NCBI GenBank assembly: GCA_963579925.1
Contig: CAUZJA010000063.1
Location: forward strand, 1 to 12,973
DNA: 12,973 nucleotides
Source of the DNA: UBA1151 sp963579925
Lineage (GTDB): Bacteria > Chloroflexota > Dehalococcoidia > Lucifugimonadales > Lucifugimonadaceae
Direction: 5' to 3'
The notes under the pieces were generated by a model, which was given only the letters and a program-made list of their open reading frames with translations, did no database searches and was not told the origin of the DNA. The translations under genes were made by a program, and so were the position numbers. Positions 6,966-12,973 of this stretch are shown here, one piece after another; the first letter of the stretch is position 1; every line of letters begins with the position of its first letter.

Positions 6966-7391
6966 CTAGAACTTCGGCTCGCTAGCACCAAACCCCTGGA
7001 CGGCGTTGGCAAGGAATGACGACCTGAACTGGACGCCCCACTTGCCATCGATTTTTGTGAAGAGCCAGAGTGTATCGAATCCGTTGTACTCAGAGCCATC
7101 CATGTGCTGACGTGACTGCCGAATCTTGAGGTGCGCCTTGCCTGGACCGGCCTGAATTGCCTCTATCGACTTCGTAATCGTGATGTGCCATCCCTCGGCT
7201 CTCAGTTCTCTGGTCATATCATCCTGTGGGCGAGCGAAGTCTTCTGGCGTCTCCCATGTCTGGAACTCACTGCCAGATAGCCGCATATGCGGGAAGTGCA
7301 TCTCCGCCAACATGGCTGGCACATCCCGATTGTTGAAGCCATCGGCCCATCGCATGAACGCGTCGATTGCTTCTTGTCCTGGATCACTCAT
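6966..7391 (-). CDS. SnoaL-like / NTF2-fold protein
   Basis: 141 residues, no signal peptide. Seen: N-terminal helices (AIDAFMRWADGFNNRD, residues 8-23) followed by HFPHMRL and later strands TLWLFTKIDGKWGVQFRSSF, the cone-shaped alpha+beta barrel pattern of the SnoaL/NTF2 superfamily (DUF4440-like). Members range from polyketide cyclases and isomerases to ligand-binding proteins, so the reaction is not predictable. GAGGG lies 9 bases before the ATG. It sits 34 bases after the amidohydrolase gene and 127 bases before FAH, all on the same strand, so it is probably co-transcribed and may act on an intermediate of the same pathway. Confidence 0.75.
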   Translation of the reverse strand: MSDPGQEAIDAFMRWADGFNNRDVPAMLAEMHFPHMRLSGSEFQTWETPEDFARPQDDMTRELRAEGWHITITKSIEAIQAGPGKAHLKIRQSRQHMDGSEYNGFDTLWLFTKIDGKWGVQFRSSFLANAVQGFGASEPKF

Positions 7392-7425
7392 TTATAGTTA
7401 CCCTCTTTGTTAAGGAAGTCTGGTT

Positions 7426-9027
7426 TTAGGAGTTCTGGCTGCGCAGTACGCGGCCATGTAAGTCTGAAGTGACATTGCCATCTGAAATCGCCGCTTTGCC
7501 GTTCACCAGCACATGCTCCATGCCCGTTGAGTACTGGTGTGGATCCTCAAACGTGGCATGCTCTCGAAGATTTTCCGGATTGAACACCAGCACATCCGCG
7601 ATCTGGCCAACACCAATGCGACCGCGGCGTGTGAGACCGAGGCGCTGCGCAGACAGCAAAGTCATCTTCCTGATCGCTTCCTCCAGCGAAACGAGTTTCT
7701 TTTCTAGCACCATGTGCTCGATATAGCGCGTGTTGGTGCCGTAACTGCGGGGGTGCGGCTTCCCGGAGGAAAGTGGACCCTCATCACGCAGTGAACTGCC
7801 GTCAGATGCAACGGTGACGTACGGATCAGCTGCGATGTCGTACACGTCTTTATCTTCCATCGAGTGCAGGACATACGAGCCTTCAGACTCCTCATAGAGC
7901 CGTAGCGCAGCCTCCTGCGGCGTGACAGACCACTCATCAGCTACGTCTTGCAGGCTGCGGCCTTCAAGTGACTGATTTGGCGGGAAGCTTGCGATCACGC
8001 AGCCGTGGGCATCGTGGTTTCGGTTGATGTAGTAGTCAACGTCAACCCGGATGCGTGCTCGGATATCGTCGTCGGCCAGCCGCTCAAGCGTCTTCTGGCG
8101 ACCACCAACAAGCGCCCATCGACCAAACATTGCGCCGGAGAATCCGGTGCTGGACCAGGCGTACGGGTACTGATCACCCGCAACGTCTATCCCCTCCTGC
8201 CGTGCTCGCGCCATACCCTCAAGCAATTCGTGCCCGCGGCCCCAGAACTTGGGGCCAACGGCTTTCACGTGTGAAATCTGGATGCGGCCACCAGTCCTCC
8301 GCCCTATTTCGATCGCCTCGGCGTGCGCCGGGAACAGCCCACTCAAATCGTCTGCTTCAGATCGAATATGCGACGAGTAGAGCTTGCCGCGTTCTGCAGC
8401 CGGTGTAGCGAATTTGATTACTTCGTCCGTTAGCGAATACGAGCCCGGCGCGTACCAGAGGCCAGTCGAGACACCCAGGGCACCGGCGTCCAGGCTTTCG
8501 GCCGTGAGCTGCTCAATGCGATCTAGCTCTTGCGGCTCGGGCGCGCGTGTATCCATGCCGAGCACTGCAGCGCGGACAGTACCGTGGCCCACTTGCGTCG
8601 CAACGTTAATCGTCGAACCGGCGGCTTCAAGCGCGCTCAGGTAGCCATCAAAATCGGTCCACGTTGGCTCCAGCGTGTCTCCGGCGCGATCCATCCGTTC
8701 GTTGAACTGATCACGCGCCATGCCAATCAACGGTGCGCAGAAGCTCATTCCGCAGTTGCCGAACAGTTCCAGCGTCACGCCCTGCGTCAGCTTGGAGTCG
8801 GCATGGGCATCGATCAGGAACGACGAGTCTGAGTGCGTATGTAGATCGATGAATCCCGGAGTCACAACAGATCCCGTTGCATCGATTATCTGTGCAGCGT
8901 CAGCGGTCAACTGCCCTGCCTGAGCCACTTCCACGATAGTGTCGCCTTGAATGCCAACGTCAGCGATGAACCCTGGCGTTCCTGTCCCGTCGATCACCGT
9001 GCCGTTCTTGATAATGAAATCGAGCAT
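7426..9027 (-). CDS. D-aminoacylase-type amidohydrolase (N-acyl-D-amino-acid deacylase family)
   Basis: 533 residues, cytoplasmic. The family hydrolyses N-acyl-D-amino acids (some members act on related amides) with one or two zinc ions in a TIM barrel flanked by a small beta domain. Seen: N-terminal beta domain (1-55), GFIDLHTHSD with zinc His63/His65, the family-specific bridging Cys92 in GNCGMSF, His220 in YSSHIRSEAD, His253 in ISHVKAVG, catalytic Asp409 in ASDGSSL, then KPHPRSYG (423-430) and the C-terminal IGVGQIADVLVF strand (471-482). All expected catalytic residues are in place, so it should be active. AGGA lies 7 bases before the ATG. It follows the ThDP-enzyme gene by 54 bases and precedes the SnoaL gene by 34, so it is likely in one operon. 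The natural acyl amino acid is unknown. Confidence 0.9.
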   Translation of the reverse strand: MLDFIIKNGTVIDGTGTPGFIADVGIQGDTIVEVAQAGQLTADAAQIIDATGSVVTPGFIDLHTHSDSSFLIDAHADSKLTQGVTLELFGNCGMSFCAPLIGMARDQFNERMDRAGDTLEPTWTDFDGYLSALEAAGSTINVATQVGHGTVRAAVLGMDTRAPEPQELDRIEQLTAESLDAGALGVSTGLWYAPGSYSLTDEVIKFATPAAERGKLYSSHIRSEADDLSGLFPAHAEAIEIGRRTGGRIQISHVKAVGPKFWGRGHELLEGMARARQEGIDVAGDQYPYAWSSTGFSGAMFGRWALVGGRQKTLERLADDDIRARIRVDVDYYINRNHDAHGCVIASFPPNQSLEGRSLQDVADEWSVTPQEAALRLYEESEGSYVLHSMEDKDVYDIAADPYVTVASDGSSLRDEGPLSSGKPHPRSYGTNTRYIEHMVLEKKLVSLEEAIRKMTLLSAQRLGLTRRGRIGVGQIADVLVFNPENLREHATFEDPHQYSTGMEHVLVNGKAAISDGNVTSDLHGRVLRSQNS

Positions 9028-9081
9028 CTCTTTATCCTGTGCTGTGCTTGTTCTACTTGTGCTTTTCGCTGGATTGGGACC

Positions 9082-10710
9082 CTACGCGTCGTCGATCACG
9101 CCTATGGATGGCCCGAATGAGTCCCAGTATGGCTGCGGGTCTACCCGCGCATCGATGACGGTTGACTTGTCTGCATCGAAGGCGGCTGAGAGCGCCGTTT
9201 CAAACTGCTCGGGGGAGTCGACAACCATACCGTTCAGTCCAACCGCCTGTGCTATCCGTGCGAAGTTTACGGGCTGGAGATCAAGCCCATGGTCGACCAT
9301 GCCACGAGACTTTTGCCGTGACTTCATGGTGCCAAGCGCTTGGTCATTGATGATGATCAGCGGCATCGCAACGCCAGTTCTGGCGAACGACTCAAGCTCG
9401 CCTAGCCGCATCAATGTGCTGCCGTCTGCGCCGATGCCGATCATCGGTAGATCAGGGCGGGCGAGCTTCGCGCCCAGCGCGGCCGGGATCATCAGGCCCA
9501 TAGTGCGACCACCCGACGTGCCCAGAAACGTGTTTGGCCGATCAACTGGCCACAGATGCTCCAGGAAGCGCACGAACGCCCCTGTCTCGGAGACCAACAC
9601 ACCGTCATCGGGTAGCAATCGCCTCGATATCTCAATGATGTCTTGCTGTGCGAACTTAGCCACTGAAGGCCGTTCAAAGAGCTTCAGGATTACGTCTTTG
9701 GTTTCCGATATCTCATCGGTTGAGAAGCCATCGCCAGATGGGTTCGATTCTTTCATCAGATGGACGAGCGACGCCTTGAGGTCACCATCCACTCTGACGG
9801 CAGGACTTGGAGACATCGTGGCGTACTCAGGCCGAGCGACGAGTTCCGCCGTTGGCACGTCGAAGCCCCATGGCGAGTGGGTCATCATGGCGTCCACGCC
9901 CACCAACAGCACCAGATCGGCTGCGGCAACGATGTCTGTCTCGATGTGATTCGGTGCGTATCCGCCGATATGAAGTCCGGTCCAGCGCGGATCAGATTCC
10001 GGGAACAGTCCTCGGGCGTCCATGCTTGTGAGCACGGCAGCACCAATGTGTTCTACGTATGCAGCCAGTTCGCTGATAGCGCCATGACGCGCCACATCGG
10101 CCCCGGCGATCACCACCACTTTTCCAGCACCGTTCACGGCCTCCGCTAGTCGAGTCAGCGCCGTGATGTCAGGCTCCCCCGCAATCGCCGATGGCAGATC
10201 AGGGAGAACATCTCCAACGTCACCCTCAGCCATCGCGCCGGTTACGTTGAGAACTGCCGGGCCCGGTCGTCCATCGCCTGCTTCAAACACCGCCCGTTGA
10301 AGTGACTCCGCTGCAGATTTATGCGTGACCGTTCGCTGCAACTTCGCGATCGCGCCAAACATCTCATCATGATTGACGATCTGTACCAGTTCTGTTGTGG
10401 AGTTGGGATCACCAGACTCGCTGATGCAAAGAACCGCCATTCGCTCAAAGTAGGCATTCACTGCGCCACCGACCACGTTGCCAGCGCCAACGCCCTTCAC
10501 CGAGATTGTAATCCCAGGACTGCCTTTCATTGCGCCGTAGTAGGCAGCAGCTATCGCGGCTGATGATTCGTGCGCCGTGAGGACCAGATCAACCCCGCCG
10601 GTACGCCCGGCCTCCAGCACATCCAGCGGAAACCCACTTCCGGGAATCCCAAACATGTGGTCGATCCCACGCCTCTTTGCGTCGCCGACGACCAACTCTG
10701 CGAGTTTCAT
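9082..10710 (-). CDS. Thiamine diphosphate-dependent enzyme (acetolactate synthase / benzoylformate decarboxylase-like)
   Basis: 542 residues, cytoplasmic, with the three-domain layout of 2-oxo-acid decarboxylases: PYR domain (1-165), central Rossmann-like domain (about 180-320) and PP domain (about 360-530). Seen: the ThDP-activating Glu48 in TAHESSA, the glycine-rich VKGVGAGN stretch (71-78), a central-domain VVIAGADV motif (199-206), and the ThDP/Mg site beginning G427-ADGS with D429 and, 26 residues on, N455 in INDQALG. The usual GDGS reads ADGS, a mild variation. It probably decarboxylates or carboligates a 2-oxo acid; nothing shows a specific substrate, and a true acetolactate synthase with an adjacent small subunit is unlikely since none is present. 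It is the first gene of the probable operon. Its leader has little SD core but carries GTGATCCAG ending two bases before the ATG. Confidence 0.85.
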   Translation of the reverse strand: MKLAELVVGDAKRRGIDHMFGIPGSGFPLDVLEAGRTGGVDLVLTAHESSAAIAAAYYGAMKGSPGITISVKGVGAGNVVGGAVNAYFERMAVLCISESGDPNSTTELVQIVNHDEMFGAIAKLQRTVTHKSAAESLQRAVFEAGDGRPGPAVLNVTGAMAEGDVGDVLPDLPSAIAGEPDITALTRLAEAVNGAGKVVVIAGADVARHGAISELAAYVEHIGAAVLTSMDARGLFPESDPRWTGLHIGGYAPNHIETDIVAAADLVLLVGVDAMMTHSPWGFDVPTAELVARPEYATMSPSPAVRVDGDLKASLVHLMKESNPSGDGFSTDEISETKDVILKLFERPSVAKFAQQDIIEISRRLLPDDGVLVSETGAFVRFLEHLWPVDRPNTFLGTSGGRTMGLMIPAALGAKLARPDLPMIGIGADGSTLMRLGELESFARTGVAMPLIIINDQALGTMKSRQKSRGMVDHGLDLQPVNFARIAQAVGLNGMVVDSPEQFETALSAAFDADKSTVIDARVDPQPYWDSFGPSIGVIDDA

Positions 10711-10748
10711 GTCTGGATCACTCTCAATCCTGTTTTGTGTTTGTTAGG

Positions 10749-10781
10749 GGCTACTAGATAATTCGCTACGCAACTGTAGCC
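10749..10781 (-). other. Two mutually exclusive stems in the ThDP-gene leader
   Basis: GTAGCC (10776-10781) can pair with GGCTAC (10749-10754, 21-base loop). Its inner GTAGC (10776-10780) can instead pair with GCTAC (10765-10769, 6-base loop). Both lie 39-71 bases upstream of the ThDP gene start in the 124-base gap after the EamA gene. No T run follows either stem. The arrangement could be an attenuator-like switch, but short stems of this kind also arise by chance. Confidence 0.25.
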
Positions 10782-10834
10782 GCATTAGCCCTGGATTTGG
10801 TGGTCCCTGTTTCGAATAATCCGACTCGATAGCC

Positions 10835-11716
10835 TTATCCAAACGCCAGAACAGCGACGATCCCCAACAAGCTGAACCCAACGCCAATCACGCTGAACTT
10901 TGTCAGGCGTTCGCCCAGAAATACGAATGAGAGCGCCAGCGCCCACATTGGAGCAGTGTTGATCAGCACCGCTACAACGCCTGCTGGCGCTCGATCCAAA
11001 GCAAACACAAATGAGAACGCGCCGTAGGCAAAGAACACACCGCTGAGCAGAATGCGCGGATACGCAACTCTTGGAACCCTGGTGAGCCGGCTTGATGGCA
11101 TGAAGATTGTGACCATCAGATATGTGATTGCTGGCACGATGTTTCGAATCGTTGCGCCGGCAAGTGGCTCTGTATCTTTTAGGGCTTCTGCTGCGGTTAC
11201 AAATGCTGCCGACCAGAGCAACGCAGCCGCCATTGCCAGCAACGGCACCGTAAGTCCGCCTTCAGAGTCACCTGCGCCACCAGCGTTCTGCGTGCGCCAG
11301 TTCAATAGCACCACACCACCAATGATCAATGGCGCTCCTGCCGCTATGCCAATCCCAGGGGACTCGCCCAACACGGCCCAACTCGTGAGAATCGACACTA
11401 GAATGAACAAGCTCTGCGTTGTGGGGTAGACCTTGCTGACGCTGCCCCTGGTGATCGCCATCCAGAACACGAGTGATCCGAGGGTGTTAAATAGCGCGCC
11501 ACCGCCCAGAATTAAAACCGATCTCGTGGGAGTGTTGAACAGGTCGTCGATCTTTCCGGTTGCCAATCCGGCGATCAAAAAGATGGTGATGCCCAACCAC
11601 GCGTGTGCCGTGACGATGTGGACAGGCCGCACGTCACGATCAATAGATTTTGTGACGACGCCAGTGAGCGCCCAAACAGCAGCGTTAGATAGTGCGGCGA
11701 TTTCGCCAATCATCAT
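10835..11716 (-). CDS. EamA-family (drug/metabolite transporter) membrane protein
   Basis: 293 residues, inner-membrane permease of the 10-helix DMT superfamily, which moves amino acids, sugars, nucleosides or drugs, often outward. Seen: about ten hydrophobic segments in two homologous halves (about 5-140 and 157-292), with the EamA-type LGE motif at the end of helix 4 in each half (VLGES at 115-119 and FLGER at 266-270) and short charged loops between. Pairs of ATG at the start (11714-11716 and 11711-11713) are equally possible; no clear Shine-Dalgarno precedes them, so the exact start is unsure by one codon and the transcript might be leaderless. It is divergent from the aldolase gene and 124 bases upstream of the ThDP operon on the same strand. 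The substrate cannot be inferred. Confidence 0.85.
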   Translation of the reverse strand: MMIGEIAALSNAAVWALTGVVTKSIDRDVRPVHIVTAHAWLGITIFLIAGLATGKIDDLFNTPTRSVLILGGGALFNTLGSLVFWMAITRGSVSKVYPTTQSLFILVSILTSWAVLGESPGIGIAAGAPLIIGGVVLLNWRTQNAGGAGDSEGGLTVPLLAMAAALLWSAAFVTAAEALKDTEPLAGATIRNIVPAITYLMVTIFMPSSRLTRVPRVAYPRILLSGVFFAYGAFSFVFALDRAPAGVVAVLINTAPMWALALSFVFLGERLTKFSVIGVGFSLLGIVAVLAFG

Positions 11717-11942
11717 TTAAGGATTTAGAGCCTTTTTGAGACCTGCAGGGATCAAAACCTGCCGGATTGCTGTCGCTAAATTGTTCATTCAGAATCGTCC
11801 CACAGACTGTCGTCCTGCGTAATGATTTTGTACCCCCAGTTTCACGACTCTTGCGCAGGGGAATAAGATAGCCGCCGCAGAACCAATCAATTTTGATCCG
11901 GCTTCGTATCCTGCGACGCGCCGGTGACTGTCAGGAGACACG

Positions 11943-12836
11943 ATGGCACAGCACATCAACAGGGTTATTGATCTATTTGAGGCGGGTGAGCCCGCTTACT
12001 ACACCGGAACCGGTGATTTGACGTATGAAAATGGAGTCAAGCAGGCAGGCACCTGGGCCGACTTCATGATCACAGATTTTGAGCACCACGCATTTGACGT
12101 AGTGGGACTAACGGCTTTCATGAAGGGCCTCGTAGCTGGCGGACCAACAAAGGCCGGTCACCGCACGCCCGCAGTTATCTCAACACTGCCTTCAAACTGC
12201 CGCACGGTTGCCGAAATGCGCGCCAACGCATGGCAGGTCCGACAGGTGCTCTCAGCAGGAGTCCACGGAATTCTCCACACACACGCACGACAGGCCGACG
12301 CCGTTCGAGCGTTCATCGAGGAGTGCCGATACCCGTTCCACAAGGAGGGTCGCGAGGGCCTCGGCGAGGGACAGCGCGGCGCAGGCGGACAGAGCCAACC
12401 AGCCGAGATCTGGGGCATTTCACCACAGCGCTACACGGAGATCGCAGACCCCTGGCCACTCAACCCTGACGGCGAGCTTCTGCTTGGCCTGAAGCTTGAG
12501 AACCAGGAGTCGATGGTCAACGCCGATGCGATCTGTCGAGTCCCTGGGCTTGGTTTCGCAGAGTGGGGTCCTGGCGACATGGGTATGTCATTTGGCAACC
12601 CTGACGCACACGACCCACCATACGAGGACGACATGGACCGCGCTCGCATCATGATTAAGAATGCATGCGACGCCAACGGGATCAAGTTCCTGAGTTCATG
12701 GAACGACCCCAGCAAGTCCCACCAGGAGAACATTCAGACGCTCCTGGACTGGGGCTGCGCGATCTTCTCCGGCGGCGGGGAAGAGAAGGCAGCGATTGGC
12801 CGCAAGATGACCAATCGACAGATGCCCGTCGGCTAG
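11943..12836 (+). CDS. HpcH/HpaI aldolase-family protein (class II, 2-keto-3-deoxy acid aldolase-like)
   Basis: 297 residues, cytoplasmic TIM barrel. The family splits 2-keto-3-deoxy (or 4-hydroxy-2-oxo) acids into pyruvate plus an aldehyde; E. coli RhmA, encoded next to RhmD, is a member. Seen: MITDFEHHAFD (42-52) with H48 at the HpaI His45 position, RQADAVRAFIEECRYP (116-131) and LKLENQES (183-190) with metal ligand E186. WGPGDM (208-213) carries D212, with the same 26-residue spacing as HpaI Glu149/Asp175. The Arg70 of HpaI (VVRP) is replaced by Ser80/Thr81, and the usual GxRG segment after RYP is replaced by a Gly-rich insert (about 135-152), making the protein about 35 residues longer. 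AGGAG lies 5 bases before the ATG, and an intrinsic terminator follows the stop. Single-gene transcript. Aldolase chemistry is likely but not assured because of the missing Arg. Confidence 0.82.
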   Translation: MAQHINRVIDLFEAGEPAYYTGTGDLTYENGVKQAGTWADFMITDFEHHAFDVVGLTAFMKGLVAGGPTKAGHRTPAVISTLPSNCRTVAEMRANAWQVRQVLSAGVHGILHTHARQADAVRAFIEECRYPFHKEGREGLGEGQRGAGGQSQPAEIWGISPQRYTEIADPWPLNPDGELLLGLKLENQESMVNADAICRVPGLGFAEWGPGDMGMSFGNPDAHDPPYEDDMDRARIMIKNACDANGIKFLSSWNDPSKSHQENIQTLLDWGCAIFSGGGEEKAAIGRKMTNRQMPVG

Positions 12837-12857
12837 CCGATACGGTGTAATGAATGG

Positions 12858-12893
12858 AACGGGCGCTCATTTGGGCGCCCGTTTCGCGTTTTG
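12858..12893 (+). terminator. Rho-independent terminator after the aldolase gene
   Basis: AACGGGCGC (12858-12866) pairs with GCGCCCGTT (12875-12883) around an 8-base loop, followed by TTTCGCGTTTT-type sequence. It begins 21 bases after the aldolase stop codon. Its 3' arm and tail share GCGCCCGTTT with the minus-strand terminator at 5858-5880. Confidence 0.8.
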
Positions 12894-12960
12894 GGATGGG
12901 TAGGACGAAGCCATGATCGCCACACACCTATCATTTGCACCAACGCACAATGCGACCTTG

Positions 12961-12973
12961 TGTCATTCTGAGG
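12961..12973 (+). repeat. Possible start of a dispersed intergenic repeat, cut by the window end
   Basis: TGTCATTCTGAGG at the edge matches the beginning of the TCATTCTGAG...CGAAGAATC type of dispersed intergenic repeat known from several phyla, and resembles the CATCCTGAG core at 4565-4572. The remainder lies outside the window, so this is a weak call. The rest of 12894-12960 shows no gene. Confidence 0.25.

Noticed and set aside
8951..9949. Plus-strand open frame of 332 codons opposite the amidohydrolase and ThDP genes
   Set aside because: It overlies, in antisense, two genes with complete catalytic motifs. Its product is Ser-rich with no recognisable domain, and no Shine-Dalgarno decides its start.
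12682..12927. Minus-strand open frame of 81 codons at the 3' end of the aldolase gene
   Set aside because: It is mostly antisense to the aldolase, Arg/Ser-rich, runs through the aldolase terminator and has no recognisable motif.

Overview
The window looks like a moderately GC-rich, marine-type Chloroflexota genome, most likely of the SAR202/Dehalococcoidia kind. This is an inference. It rests on two different enolase-superfamily sugar-acid dehydratases close together, a lipoprotein with a Thr/Pro-rich linker after its lipobox, and a FAH, D-aminoacylase, ThDP-enzyme, SnoaL and EamA gene mix typical of oligotrophs that degrade recalcitrant organic acids. No rRNA, tRNA, CRISPR array, transposase or phage gene is visible.

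Layout. 1-180 (-): 5' end of a short-chain dehydrogenase that runs off the window. 353-2324 (+): a decayed gene for a family-5 extracellular solute-binding lipoprotein, recognisable to its last residue but broken by four frame changes and two nonsense codons. 2350-3564 (-): an L-rhamnonate-dehydratase-like enolase-superfamily protein. 3718-4398 (+): an unrecognised P-loop/NMP-kinase-like protein, divergent from it. 4399-4607: a convergent gap holding an inverted pair of a short intergenic repeat. 4608-5765 (-): a D-galactonate-dehydratase-like protein. 5858-5880: a strong minus-strand terminator. 5918-10710 (-): a probable four-gene operon, read as ThDP-dependent decarboxylase/synthase, D-aminoacylase-type amidohydrolase, SnoaL-like protein, FAH-family hydrolase. 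10835-11716 (-): an EamA/DMT transporter. 11943-12836 (+): an HpcH/HpaI-type aldolase, followed by its own terminator.

How it may work together (inference). The enzyme classes match those of the non-phosphorylative L-rhamnose-type sugar-acid routes: dehydratase, SDR dehydrogenase, FAH-family diketo-acid hydrolase, and HpcH/HpaI retro-aldolase. The enzymes carry substitutions at key positions: Asn and Glu for the first Asp metal ligand in the two dehydratases, loss of the usual active-site Arg in the aldolase, and loss of a conserved His in the FAH protein. They may therefore act on related but unassigned acids. The amidohydrolase could release amino acids from N-acyl-D-amino acids. The ThDP enzyme could act on a 2-oxo acid. 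The EamA protein could move a small metabolite. The dead binding-protein gene suggests that one substrate-uptake route has been lost.

I found no clear evidence of a wholly new system. The best leads are the altered active sites, the lysine-less P-loop protein, the paired intergenic repeats and an unusual start-site motif that matches the complement of the 16S rRNA 3' tail.
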